64,000 bases of DNA from Costus lasius (GCA_027563935.2 CM050454.1:23185501-23249500); one strand, 5' to 3'; shown: positions 23,901 through 34,899, counted from the first letter of the stretch. Notes: generated by a model not told the origin, from the letters alone. Program-made: numbers and translations.

Positions 23901-24807
23901 CCAGATGAAAGATCTAGGAGAAGCAGCCTATGTGTTAGGTGTGAAGATCTACAGGGATAGATCTAAGAGGCTTCTCGGGCTGTGCCAGAGTACTTACATC
24001 GAAAAGGTCCTGGAGAGATTTCATTTAGAGAATTCTAAACGAGGATATCTTCCAGTCAGACATGGTCTGAATCTTTCGAAGAGTCAGTGTCCACAAACAC
24101 AGACTGAGAAAGATGAAATGGACAATACGCCTTATGCTTCGGCTATTGGATCCATTATGTATGCGATGTTGTGTACTCGCCCAGACGTCGCTTACGGGTT
24201 AAGCGTGACCAGTCGTTACCAGAGTAATCCAGGTATGGCGCACTGGATTGCAGTCAAGAACATTTTAAAATATCTGCGGAGGACCAAAGATATGTTCTTG
24301 ATATATGGTGGTCAGGAAGAACTCAGTATTGAAGGATATACTGACGCTTCGTTCCAGTCTGACCAGGATGATTTCCGATCGCAATCAGGCTATGTTTTTA
24401 GCTTGAATGGAGGTGCAGTGGTGTGGAAAAGTTTCAAACAGTCAACTGTTGCTGATTCCACAACAGAAGCCGAGTATGTTGCAGCCTCGGAAGCATCCAA
24501 GGAGGCAGTGTGGATTCGTAAGTTCGTGAGAGAACTTGGTGTTGTTCCTTCGAGTGCAGATCCTTTGGTTATCTTTTGTGATAACACTGGAGCAATCGCA
24601 CAAGCAAAGGAACCACGGTCGCACCAGAAGTCCAAGCACATACAGAGACGGTTTCATTTGATCAGGGAGATCATAGATCGTGGCGAGATCAAAATCTGCA
24701 AGGTTCATACAGATGACAATCTGGCAGACCCGCTTACCAAGCCTCTGGCGCAGCAGAAGCATGAGAAGCACTGTAATAATATGGGTTTGAGATTTCTCAA
24801 CCATTAG
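20926..24807 (+). CDS. Copia gag-pol polyprotein, 1293 residues, intact
   Basis: One frame encodes all proteins of a copia element. Gag spans about 1-235, with zinc knuckle C240-C243-H248-C253. Protease has WVLDTAC with Asp286. GAG-pre-integrase has H420/H425 and C451/C454. Integrase has the triad D481, D544, E580, with 35 residues between the last two. RT covers about 800-1045 with D882 (QMDVKTAFLNG) and YVDD 967-970. RNase H has D1140, the Glu in TTEAEY (1179-1184) and a CDN motif. The stop is 3 bp before the polypurine tract region. The start is unusual: relative G starts at an ATG three codons upstream, which is ACG here, while the third codon (ACG in G) is ATG here. Translation from an upstream ACG is possible but unlikely. 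Proteins would form a cytoplasmic particle, copy the RNA and integrate the DNA. Confidence 0.97.
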   Translation: MNFNVRSLLEREKFAGPNFSDWFGHLKIVLKAERKLYVLETAIPPQPAPNAARAVREAYEKHVNDSIDVACLMLASMTPPLQRQHEDMSAIQIIANLKMLYAAQARTERYNLTKLFFQSKLAEGSPVGAHVLKMIGHKEALEKLGHTINQELAVDIILQSLPPSFDAFIINFNMNKIDCTPAELLNMLLTTEETLKGKPSTSVLMVPSRNKKKGKKGKAPVKSYSKALKQKVKRSKEYRCFHCGQLGHWKKDCKALQGDKRGSFASGSGIFVTEVMFSSSVSWVLDTACGVHICSNVQELKRRRQVGQHEVDLRVGNGARVAAVAVGDYFISLPSGLVLELNSCYFVPSITKNIISIPALVRKGFSFECNISKCILSYDNIVYATGSINNGLFMLDMECSIQQIDIKKAKYADDNTLLWHSRLGHINEKRIKRLHENGLLGSFSYKEIDTCKACLMGKMTKSPFPHKGQRASGLLDLIHSDVCGPFSKHARGGYQYFITFTDDFSRYGYVYLMRHKSESFDKFKEFKNEVQNQLGRNIKALRSDRGGEYLSHAFTDYLKECGIISQLTPPGTPQWNGVSERRNRTLLDMVRSMMSQATLPYSFWGFALETAAKVLNRVPSKAVSKTPYELWYGKQPSLTFIRIWGCEAYVKKLASGKLESRSDKCIFVGYPKETKGYYFFDPKENKVFVARTAIFLEKEFLLQEASGREIKLDENPEEGQSAQAELDVPELVEQVIEQPEAQISREPRRSGRIRRQPERYDGVYIIDNDEPLTYADAVSGPESARWLEAMRAEMDSMSDNQVWDLVDPPPGVIPIGCKWIFKKKIDMDGNVVTYKGRLVAKGFKQIYGIDYDETFSPVAMFKSIRILFAIAAYYDYEIWQMDVKTAFLNGNLDEDVYMTQPEGFTNPADRHKICKLKKSIYGLKQASRSWNIRFDDSVTEFGFIKNEDDPCVYKRFSGSVITFLVLYVDDILIIGNDIPEMHAVKAWLRKCFQMKDLGEAAYVLGVKIYRDRSKRLLGLCQSTYIEKVLERFHLENSKRGYLPVRHGLNLSKSQCPQTQTEKDEMDNTPYASAIGSIMYAMLCTRPDVAYGLSVTSRYQSNPGMAHWIAVKNILKYLRRTKDMFLIYGGQEELSIEGYTDASFQSDQDDFRSQSGYVFSLNGGAVVWKSFKQSTVADSTTEAEYVAASEASKEAVWIRKFVRELGVVPSSADPLVIFCDNTGAIAQAKEPRSHQKSKHIQRRFHLIREIIDRGEIKICKVHTDDNLADPLTKPLAQQKHEKHCNNMGLRFLNH

Positions 24808-24810
24808 ATT

Positions 24811-24827
24811 AAGTGCAAGTGGGAGAT
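24811..24827 (+). other. Polypurine tract of copia H
   Basis: AAGTGCAAGTGGGAGAT, directly between the gag-pol stop and the 3' LTR. Confidence 0.88.
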
Positions 24828-26560
24828 TGTTGGGGTATGCCCTTAAGGCTAATGTTTGAGGCCTGTGGGAATGTATCTGTATCATGTAATAAACTGTTTT
24901 GTTTATAAAGGCATGGTTGTTATTCAGTTAGCTACATTGTCTGCTGCAATATATGTTCTTCTGAATAATGTCTCAAAGCTGTTCAGCTGGGCTGACAAGC
25001 TATTATGTCCTTAGTCGATATATCTTGGTGAACATGAGACAGCCTTGATATGGTTAAGACTAATATGTGTTCTAATCTTATAGGATGCTTCGAGCATGGA
25101 ATAAGATGTAGACTCATGGGTACATGGGATGTACTGGACAGACCCTACTAGGATGTTCAATTGTTTGTCACAATGTGAATATTCCTTGGATATGACAAGT
25201 GGCACATTTCCTCTGACTTGAGATCACTTGTGTTTTCTAAATGATGATTGTCATTGTTTTGAGATAGTTCAATATCATTTGAAACATAATGATTATAGAC
25301 TATCTTGGATGGTGAGCTTGAGTCAGGTTAGAGCACTAGTGATAGACATAGGATTGCCGTCTCCTTGTTTAAGGAGTGTGATGTTCTAAAGGGGCCCCCT
25401 GGATGAGATGATTGAGAAAGTGTATGGCCATACCCAGGTGACTGTGTTCATCTGTTCTAATCATGCTCATCATATTGGAATTACGAGCTTGACAGGTTTG
25501 TCCAATAAGAACATCCAGTGGCAAAGGAAATATGCATGCCTAGTGATTTGAGTCACACTTGTGCTATGGTTTGGGTGTAGTCTTGGAAGACTCTTTCCTT
25601 TCTATCGGGAGACAGTGATGTGTTGCTAGATACCCCTCACTGATCGTGATAACGTGAGTTATCGTTACCGACATTTAAAGGAAACCCTTAGGGTCGCACA
25701 ATTTGATGATATGGCTTACTTAAGTCAGATCGTGTGGACTGAATTGTTTGGGTTCAGTTTAAAGGGATTTAATCTCTGATTGTGAGTGAGATCTGGTCTG
25801 ATCATGTTTGATTGATTAGGGCTTGAGATCGGTAAGCTTCGATCGAGAGAATGTATGCCAGATCGGTCAGATCAGGGGCATCGTTGAGATCGACGGTTAG
25901 ATCGTGAACCTTAGGGTTTATTTAAGATCTAGACTAGATCATTGGCTTGATTGGTTCTTAAACCGAACCAAAGTGAACCGGCTCACTAAATGAGCGCTTG
26001 GTTCATAGGGAGAGGAGTAGGCGACAAGTTCACTTGGCGTGAACGTTGTGGTGAGGAGTGGTTACTATTTTTAGTAACCATGATCTCCATTTGGAGAGTG
26101 CGCTCATCAAAATAGAATATACTCTATTTTCGCTCGGTGATATTCCTCTCGCCCATATTCCTCTCGCCCATATTCCTCTCGCCCATATTCCTCTCGTCTC
26201 TCTCGTGAGTGGGGCGACGCTTTGAAGGTTGAGGAGGATTCGGCCAAGAAGAAAGAGATCTCATTTTCCCTTCACTCGACAAGGACCTCTTGGAACCTTG
26301 CTAGCACAAGGGGCACCAAGAGAGATAGCGACATCATCTTGTGTGTGACGACAAGGAGAAGATCTACTTTGATCTTTGCTTCCAAGGAAACATCTTCCCA
26401 TGGCGATGGTATGATTGTTTTCTTATTATCAAGTTGATCTTTTAGCATGCATATCGATCCTATAACCCTAGTTCCGCAAGAAGAAAATTTTATGCGCCAT
26501 ATGCTTTAGGGTTATGCTCCCCCTAGAAGGGGACCCCCCTTATCTTAAGGGGTACTTACA
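24828..26560 (+). mobile_element. 3' LTR of copia H, 1733 bp
   Basis: Same ends as the 5' LTR. Near 26147-26205 the 15 bp unit CCCATATTCCTCTCG is present once more than in the 5' LTR, which explains the whole length difference. It is followed by the target duplication CCCCT and then the rest of G's gag. Confidence 0.93.
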
Positions 26561-26565
26561 CCCCT

Positions 26566-27211
26566 TCTTCTTATTCCATGAAGGAACTAGTAAGACAGAG
26601 GATGAAGGCTTTCCCTTTAGAGTCAACTCTGTAGTCAAGAGCATATTCAGCAACTCTGCCGGGGTACAGTCGATCTTGTTCATATTAAAATTAATGATGA
26701 ACGGATCAAAAGTAGCCGGAAGAGACTGCAATATGATGTCTACAGCAAGCTCCTGATTGATGGTATGTCCCAGTTTCTCTAGAGCCTCCTTTTACCCAAT
26801 CATCTTGAGTACGTGAGCTCCCACTGGACTTCCTTCAGCCAGTTTGCTCTGAAAGAAAAGCTTAGTCAAATTGTAGCGTTCAGTCCTAGCCTGTGCAGCA
26901 TACAGCAACTTGAGGTTTGCTATAATTTGTATAGCAGATAGATCCTCATGCTGACGCTGCAGCTCTGGTGTCATAGACGCAAGCATCAGGCAAGCGACAT
27001 CAATGCTATCATTGACATGCTTCTCATAAGCATCCCGAACTGCCCTTGCGGCGTTCGGAGCGGGTTGAGGCGGTATTGCCGTCTCGAGGACATACAGTTT
27101 CCTCTCAGCCTTAAGAACAATCTTAAGGTGTCCGTACCAGTCTGAGAAGTTTGGCCCCGCAAACTTCTCCCTTTCCAGTAGGGATCGCACATTAAAATTC
27201 GTGGTGTTCAT
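26566..27211 (-). pseudogene. Copia G gag, N-terminal part cut by H
   Basis: The ATG at 27211 opens MNTTNFNVRSLLEREKFAG and runs to KMIG, where TAA (26794-26792) replaces a His codon of H. It then resumes in frame from about 26780 to the H insertion (FIINFNMNKIDCTPAEL, LLNMLLTTELTLKG). H is inserted just before the basic linker that leads to the zinc knuckle. It is very close to H gag. Confidence 0.92.
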
Positions 27212-29112
27212 TGCTGCAGTAATCTACAACAATGCAAGAACAGCAAGGTCAGTATCAATGTGAGAATCAATTCAGGACTTAAGAATGATTCTTTTCTCAC
27301 TATTTTATCTGGCTGAAAAATCCAGCAAAACAGCCCGAAAGAGTAAAACTCTTTTAGTGAGATGGGATCCAGATTTCATACTTGGTCTCCGCGTCCCGCT
27401 CAGGCGAGATAAGATGCACAGAGAGTACAAGCACTAGTCTCTGGTAGGCAATCCCTGCCAATCGCCAACCTGTGCGATTCCCCTTCATCCGGGCAATCCA
27501 GCAGACTGTGCCAACTGAGTTGGTACAACACAGTCTCTGATCCCACAGATGGCTGCCTCCATATAGCTACCATATGCGCCACATATGTAGCCTACATGGT
27601 CAAGCTGACCCGACCTACTCCCTGGACCACCACGTGCTATGCTGAGCAACGAGAAGCGATAAATCCCTTCCCTGTAACACGCAGGTGTAATCACACACTG
27701 TCTGAAGATAGATGGGCGTGCCCACTGAGTGGGTACAACACGGCCAATCCCTTCCCTGTAACACGTAGGTGTAATCACACACTGTCTGAAGATAGATGGG
27801 CGTGCCCACTGAGTGGGTACAACACGGCCCCAACGATAGTCAGAACAGTGAGGTTTCGCTCCAGAAGGCTTACGAGCTTGATATTTTAGCGTTGGATTTT
27901 AACGGTCTTTTATCTTCTTAACTATCATGCATACCCTATGGTGATAGCAGAAGATTAAATCATGCAATTCTAATTATATAAACAATAAATAGAAAGCATG
28001 TTGATCTTATGTGGTAAAAGCCCATTAAGCCTAGGTAAGACCTTAATTTAATTTAAGTCTTCACTTGAGCTGTTGATGGTCTGTTGATGGGTCTTTTGCA
28101 TCTCATCTGGCCCAACCCAGAGCCCAAGCGCCCACTGCAGCTCAGGTGCGCCCACCAGGTAAATGCGCCTGTCCCAGAGTCGAACCCTGGACCTCCCACC
28201 TGGTCAAGCCACTGCTGCATGCGCCTCTGCCAAGTGTGCTCTGTGCTCTTGTCTGATTAAATTACAATTTAATCTATCTAGACAAGATTGACATGCAGGT
28301 CAATTACACAATAAATTAATTAAAATGTGATGCGCAGATCACAATTATAATAATTTACAGTTTAATCCAGGCACGCAGGCCCCAGCACAGCACACATTAA
28401 AATAGGCAGCCCACATAAGATTAAATAGACAATCATCATGGTATACAATCAACATGTGATCCACCAATAAGAAAATAAAATTTTTGAAAACCCATTGGCA
28501 TCAATTTTATTTTCCTTATGTGCCCTACTACCTTACAACGGTACATTAATAGGGATCCACTCATCATGTCTATTCCGGTCCACTGCCTTTGCATGCACCA
28601 AGTCCTAACTGACTTGAGTTGACCTAATGGTCAACCATGCATGCGCAAAGGGCTGAACAACCTTCATGAGTTCTGGCAAGCGGGTGTAACCCCGGGCCTA
28701 ACTCAAGAGCGTTCACTTGTTGTCTCAACCAGACATCGCTACACGCCTGTCTGCAGTCGACCTATAGCCACCTCGTGCTTACGCACAGGTGCTATCTGGT
28801 CGACCCATCTAGGCTATCAGATGGTCTGATCAGACTGTTGGGTCTAGACAAGACTGATGATTTCAACCCTATCAACCCGTCTAAGGGTTTAAAGTAGGCG
28901 CAGATATAGATCTAGGTTAGGCGCGCAAGTTAACAAGTTTTGACAAAAACATCTATAACAAGCGCCAACAAATGATCATGCATAAACATGTAACATGCGC
29001 CAACATCAATAACTAGCATGTTAATTTTTTTTGCATGTTGATAAGCTTTAGATCTATGCAAAAGCGCAAACATGGATCACAAAAGCAAACATATGAACAT
29101 ACATAAAACCCA
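27212..29112 (-). other. Leader of copia G with structured elements
   Basis: Homologous to the H leader. Hairpins: 27394-27409 (same RNA sequence as H at 20716), 27511-27523 (CCAAC/GTTGG) and 27721-27733 (CCCAC/GTGGG, repeated at 27805-27817 because of a tandem duplication). The B-box-like hairpin is at 28171-28193. Open frames here are not conserved with H. Confidence 0.7.
27662..27829. repeat. 84 bp tandem duplication in the G leader
   Basis: Units 27662-27745 and 27746-27829 are nearly identical; I see one difference (CACGCAGG against CACGTAGG). It duplicates one leader hairpin. H has a single copy. Confidence 0.9.
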
Positions 29113-29124
29113 GCTCTGATACCA
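29113..29124 (-). promoter_or_regulatory. Primer-binding site of copia G
   Basis: The minus strand reads TGGTATCAGAGC two bases from the LTR edge at 29127, as in H. Confidence 0.9.
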
Positions 29125-29126
29125 AT

Positions 29127-30840
29127 TGAAGGAACCCTTTCATGAGGGGGGCGAAAAACCCTAATATGCGCATCTAGAATTTTGGCATAGCAGAAACTAG
29201 GGTTTCTAGAATCGCATGTATGATATATGATCAACTTCTATAAATTGTATGGATCAAAACGAAAACATACCATAGCCATTGCAAGGATGGCGACTTGGAA
29301 GCAAAGATGTGAGTGCTTCTTCTCCAAAGGCACCGCACACAAGATGAGAGATAGCTCCTTCTTGAATCTCCTTGTGCTAGCAAGGATCTCCAAGTAATCC
29401 TTTTGTGTGGAGGAGAAGAGATGGATTTCCTTGGCAACCAAATTTTCTTCCTTGGCGTGAAGACCACCCAAGACGAGAGCAAGAGAGGATCCAAGTCCGC
29501 GTGAGCAAGAGCGGATGCACCTTACGTTCGAAAACGTTGAAGAGATCAACAAAGAAAAACGGCTTTCCAAAAATAGAAAGCACTAAGTCCTCCTTCAATG
29601 CCCACGTTACCATGCCCCATCGAACTTCTCTCAAAATGAACCATACGTTCACATAAGTGAACTGGTTCATTTTAATTTGGTTTAATTGCATTTGGTTCAA
29701 AGACCAAATCAAACCAAGCCCAAACCAAGACATGGTCTAGATCACCTATGAACCAGATGGTTCAAGATCTAACCATTCATCTCTTGATGCTCTTGATCTC
29801 ATCGATCTAGCATCAGATCTCTCGATCGAAGTTTACCGATCTAAAGCCCTAATCAATCAAACATGATCAGACCAGATCTCACTTACAATCAGAGTTTAAA
29901 TTCCTTTAAACTGAACCAAAACAATTCAGTCCACACGATCTGACATAAGTAAGCCATATCATCAAATTGTGCGACCCTAAGGGTTTCCTTCAAATGTCGG
30001 TAACGATAACTCACGTTATCATGATCAGTGAGGGGTATCTAGCAACACATCACTGTCTCCCGATATAAAGGAAAGAGTCTTCCAAGACTACACCCAAACC
30101 ATAGCACAAGTGTGAATTCAACTCACTAGGCATACATGTTTCCTTTGCCACTGGATGTTCTTATTGGACAAGCGTGTCAAGCCTGTAACTCCAATACAAT
30201 GAGAATGATTAGATCAGATGAACATAGTCATCTGGGTATGGCCATACACTTTCTCAATCATCTCATCCAAGGGGGGGCCCCATTAGAACATCACACTCCA
30301 AACTAGGAGACGGCAATCCTATATCTATCACTAGTGCCCTAACATGACTCATGCTCATTATCCAAGATAATCTATAACCATTATATTTCAAATGATATTG
30401 AACTACCTCAAAACAATGCCAATCATCATTTAGAAACACAAGTGATCTCAAGTCAAAGGAAATATGCCACTTGTTTGCATACAAGGATTATTCACATTGT
30501 GACAAGCAATTGAATAACCAAGTAGGGTCTGTCCAGTACATCCAATGTACCCATGAGTCTACATCTTATTCCATGCTCGAAGCATCCTATAAGATTAGAA
30601 CACATATTAGTCTCAATCATATCAAGGTTGTCTCATGTTCACCAAGATATCTCGACTAAGGACTTAACTGCATGTTAGCCAAGCTGAACAGCATTGAGAC
30701 ATTATTCAGAAGTATACATATTGCAGCAGATGATGTAACAACCTGAATAACAACCATTGCCTTTATAAACATAAAGTTTATACATGATACTGATACAATC
30801 CCAAGGCCTCAAACATTAGCCTTAAGGGCATACCCCAACA
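29127..30840 (-). mobile_element. 5' LTR of copia G
   Basis: 1714 bp, the same length as the left LTR, with about 11 substitutions visible by eye (for example CACATGAG against CGCGTGAG). It is followed on the right by the target duplication ACAAG. Confidence 0.92.
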
Positions 30841-31060
30841 ACAAGTACCATAGCTGTCCCATATCTACTAAGTTACATTGACTGGGGACAAGAGTTTGAG
30901 CATAGATCCAATCTTTCTCCAGGGACATTATCATATAAGTACATGATCGTATATGTAAGCAAATAGTTATAACGACAATGCCAGAATGATATATAAAAAT
31001 ATCAGAGTCAAGTAGTACAAATATTGACCAAAACAAGGTCTCAGGGCATATACACCAACA
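30841..31060 (-). mobile_element. A-type copia LTR fragment, right part
   Basis: Continuation of 12339-12395 after the G insertion. It matches the end of the A LTR to CACCAACA. Together the two pieces show an older A-type LTR into which G jumped. Confidence 0.75.
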
Positions 31061-31136
31061 TAACTTTGTTGGACATGGTTCGATCTATGATGAGTCATGC
31101 AACTCTACCACCCTCGTTCTGGGGTCATGCACTTAG
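31061..31136 (+). pseudogene. 76 bp scrap of copia integrase (A/F family)
   Basis: It encodes TLLDMVRSMMSHATLPPSFW GHAL, matching F integrase at 49074-49145. It is joined directly to a plus-strand LTR fragment; the rest of pol is deleted. Confidence 0.75.
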
Positions 31137-32630
31137 ACCCATTGTTGGTCCATCTTGTACTACTTGACATTGATATTTTATATATCATTATGCCAATATC
31201 GTTATTATGCTATGTTTACATCTGCGACTATGTACATGCATGATAATGTCCGTAGAGACAGATTGTTTCTTTGCTCAATCGGTGTGTCCCCTGTCAAGCA
31301 CCTGAGTAGATAAGGGACGGCTCTGGTACATGTGAGACTGGTATATGGGCTAGTAAGGCATGAGATGCTATGTAGTCATATGGGTATATCAGTGATGGAT
31401 ATACTGGACTGACCTGCTATGAAGCTCTAACTTGGTGTCATGAGTTAGCCTTACAAGTTATAGGAGATGCATTGATCCCTTGACTTGAGGTCATTGACTC
31501 TTCTATATGATTGAGGACATGCTTTGATACAACCTAACACCTCACCGTAGTTGGGCGGTCATAATGGTTGTCATTGGGTATGTCACGACCCATATGAGAA
31601 GATCAATAGACAGACATAGGATTTGCTCGTTCCTGTGGGAAGCTTGATATACACGGGGCCCCCCTATGGTTGCATGACTGAAAGTATATGGCCATACCCA
31701 GGTGAAAGCCTGATTTAGTCATGACCATGAGATTGGGTGAAAACAAAGTGGTGACACACTTTGTCCATTGGATATTAGTCTGGCAAAGAGACTGTAATGC
31801 ATCGGTATCTTGTTGCGATGATAGGGATGTCGATGTTGATATCCATTCCGAAGACTTGGGTAGTAGCGATGCATAGCTAGGTGCCACTCACTACTTGTGA
31901 TGACCTAAGTTCATCACTACCAATGTCAGAGGAACCTACAGGGTCGCACAACTTGATTCTCGGGTTCTCGTATTGATCGAGTAGCCTAATGATCGAGTTA
32001 TTGGATAACTCGAATCTATTTGGGAGAATTCATCAGTTCCATTGTGCCTGATGAGATGGAAGGGATTTACGGAGCTAAACTTCATTTATGGGCCAAATGA
32101 GCCAAATAGGCCCAACATGCTTAATGGGCCAAATGGGCTTAATGAAGTCTAGCATAGACTAATGGGCCATGAAGCCCAATGGGTCGTGAGGCCTAATGGG
32201 ACATAAGCATAAGTCACCTGGGCACAATAGTCATCATGAGAATTAAATTCTGCAATTAATTCTGGGAATTAAATTTGGTATTTAATTCTGTAATTAATTA
32301 TGAATTAAATTCTGAATTTGAAGAGTCACGTCATTAAGGGCCATAATGAGACTTTAATTCAGAGTTTAACTCTATATTTAATTATGAATTTAATGCTGAA
32401 TGTGAAGAGTCACCATGATTTCTATAAAAGGGAGAAGAGAGGAGGAGATTTTGGTTGGATTTTCGAAATCTCTTCTCTTAGAAATTCGCAAGCTTGGCAC
32501 TTGGCGATTTCTCCTTCCTCTCTTCTTGGCGCAAGCAAGGTTGGACCTTGGTAGCACCTTCCATCATCCCTCTCCTCTTGGCGCATCCTTCTTGTGGGTT
32601 GATGGGGGTGGGAATCATGCAAGCATTCAA
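31137..32630 (+). mobile_element. A/F-type copia LTR fragment
   Basis: It aligns with the F LTR from about 51240 onward in the same order, including the phrase around GGTCGCACA. It then diverges into AT-rich sequence and has a TATA box at 32423-32430 (TATAAAAG). The 3' end (R/U5) is lost near 32630. The edges are approximate. Confidence 0.65.
32423..32430 (+). promoter_or_regulatory. TATA box in the LTR fragment
   Basis: TATAAAAG at the place matching the TATA box of the F LTR; probably non-functional in a truncated LTR. Confidence 0.45.
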
Positions 32631-34899
32631 ACAACGTATTTTGAAAACATTTGCTATTTAGGATATAGCTATGAAAACCCATTTAAACTAATGCTTTTAC
32701 ACCATAGTTTTTTTGTAATTTTATAATAAGAAAATCAAAATTAAACATGTTGTTCTAGGAAAGCGGTAAATCTATACATGCAATTCTAGGAATGCGATAA
32801 ATGACGAAATTGTAAAGAATGCTCACCTTGCGGCCCTTGAGAATGGAAGGGCCAACCTTCCCGTTCTTCACCGGTCCAATGGTGGAACAACACGAAGTAG
32901 GGCCCTATGAGCTTACATCCATGGCATTACAGCATCCCACAGATGTGTAGGTGAGTGAGTGATAAAAGGTTAAATGTCTTTACAAGCAAAACTTCAAGAG
33001 GGAGGTTAGGCCTCCTAGTTCTCTTGCCTAACAAAGAATAGACTAAACTATTTAGAGAGAGGGACAACTTGTGCCAAGATGAACCTCCATTCCACACGCC
33101 ATAATCCTACAATAATCAAGCAAGAGTGGAGGGACGTGTTCTTCATTATGCATAGGAACAAAATAGGGAAGGAAGGACTTAGCTGAGTTGGCAAGCAAGC
33201 AGGCTGAGAGTTGGCGTGAATCCTCGGCTCCCGTCGGCTGGGAGGAGATCACCGGAATAGTAATTCCAGCTGCAGCTCTCGCGTCGTTGGTGGTTGTAGA
33301 GGCGAGGGGAAGAGTGACCAGACGATCTCGAGGTTTCAGGAAGGTGGTTACGAGCTGACAACGAACAAAGGGGAGCAGGCGCGGGGTCACCGGGAACGGA
33401 AAACACTCTCCAAAGGCACCATCGTCTGGCGGTCTTTGTAGGGTGCGAGGAGCTTCGTCATCGACGCTTTCTGACGAGTTTTGATGGTCAGAGGCTGCGC
33501 CTGGGCGTTGGAAGACAGGCGGCAATAGCGCTGCACTACTTCTGGCGGAAGCAGGGGAAATGCGGCTAGGAACAGGGGTGGCCGGCGTTCATCGTACGCT
33601 GCACGAATGCCCGATCTGCTACAACTGAAGGCTCCTAAGGTCAGGGCGAACTCGTGGCCGAAGTTTGGGAGCAAGCGGTGGCCGGTCGGAGGCGATCGAC
33701 GTCGAACAGTTGGAGGAGGTGGAAACAGGGGTGCAAAGCTGGGGCGTCACTAGAAATCCCACGATCCCGGCGATCCAGCCGTCGGATGGGGAGATCGTCC
33801 CAGCTGTGTGTTCGACCGGAAGAGGAGGAGACGTGGCTGAAGTTTCAGCTCGATCCGCCTCCTGGATTGGCAGCACGAAGTTGATGAAATGGCAGCGACG
33901 AGAAGGGCGTGAGGATTTAATTCATCAGGACAGAACTTCCAAATCCATGGAAGGGTAGAGGAGGAGAGTTGAGGCGACACACACCATTAGAATACACACT
34001 TCATGATTTTTTTCAAAATATTCAACTCTGATTTCACCCAAGAGGTTACAAGGTTATAAAGCCAAAGCAAAGCAAGGAAACAAGTTTCGGCGCTCATACT
34101 AGTCGTTACATAAAGAAAACTGGATGATGCAGGTGCATTGATGAGGAGTGATTCCCTTTCCCCAAATGGCTGATTTGCTTTGAGTCTTGATTTGAAGTCT
34201 TTCCCAAATGGAAGGGTCGCCAACTATGGATGATTGAGTGCTGAAAGGGGCTGACATCTTCCATTAAGTGCTGATGTCTTCTTGGGAACCGAATGAAGGA
34301 AACTTACCAAGTTTGAAGCTGCAGGGTCTTGTACATGGAGAAGGTGCTTGAAGACTATCCTCTTGTAATGTTGGCTGAAATTCTTCCCCATATAGTTGCT
34401 GGAATGGCTGGCGAATTGCTGGTCTTGTCTCCATCTCCTCAAGGGGAAAGTGGCGCTTGGAACAAAGGGAGAGGTTGCACTTGGTAGCCAACTAGGATGG
34501 TGGATCTTTGAGTAACTTTGTAGAGGGTGCTTCACCAAAGGGGCTGAATGGTCATAGGCGCCTCCATACTTGTCTTGGGCTTGACTTGAGCTCAAAATTG
34601 GATCAACCTAATCTATTACATCATTAGCATGAACTAACCTACCATACATACGTGGCGGATCCTAGCGAATGTAACTACTTGGTGTAATTTGAGGGTGGAT
34701 CTAACCTACCACATGATGCAAGTTATGCTAGGAGATCTAACTTAAGGATGCATGCAATGCAAGGAATGAAAATCTAACTTAAAGATGCATGAAATGCAAG
34801 AGATGGAAATTTAGGTGCCCTAGCTAGGGTAACCTTAAACTCCATTTGTATTTCCGTGGGTCATGTCGCCTCCCCGCATCATGGGTGGTGCAAGTTCCT
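32631..34899. other. Unclassified region with a GC-rich core
   Basis: No match to any family I recognise. The core (about 33180-33960) is clearly GC-richer than the rest of the window and is open in several frames, which follows from composition. On the minus strand a TATA-like TTTATAACC (near 34050) lies upstream of this GC-rich part, which could suit the LTR or leader of an unidentified element, or a damaged host gene 5' end. The frames at 33052-33525 and 34224-34595 (minus) have no recognisable domain, so I do not call them genes. Confidence 0.3.
34735..34808. repeat. Two-copy 37 bp tandem repeat
   Basis: Units start at 34735 and 34772 with ATCTAACTTAA(G/A)GATGCATG, differing at a few bases. 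It lies at the edge of the unclassified region. Confidence 0.75.

Larger units (their letters stand above)
17372..26560 (+). mobile_element. Copia H, complete young element (9189 bp)
   Basis: LTRs of 1718 and 1733 bp, target duplication CCCCT at 17367-17371 and 26561-26565, primer-binding site, long leader, one uninterrupted gag-pol, polypurine tract. The LTR length difference equals one extra 15 bp repeat unit; otherwise I see a single substitution by eye (A at 17454, T at the matching site in the 3' LTR). Gag resembles the Angela/BARE lineage of copia, which also has long LTRs and leaders (family knowledge; the lineage needs a tree). Everything visible for self-replication is present. Confidence 0.95.
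12396..30840 (-). mobile_element. Copia G, nearly complete, interrupted by copia H
   Basis: Two 1714 bp LTRs (12396-14109 and 29127-30840), the same target duplication ACAAG on both sides, a primer-binding site at the right and a polypurine tract at the left define one minus-strand element. Without H it would be about 9.25 kb. By eye its two LTRs differ at about 11 of 1714 positions. It is the same family as H in the opposite orientation. Gag is split by H, and at least four nonsense codons are visible, so it is dead. Confidence 0.92.

Noticed and set aside
33052..33525. 157-residue minus-strand gene
   Set aside because: It lies in a GC-rich stretch open in several frames, and I recognise no domain.
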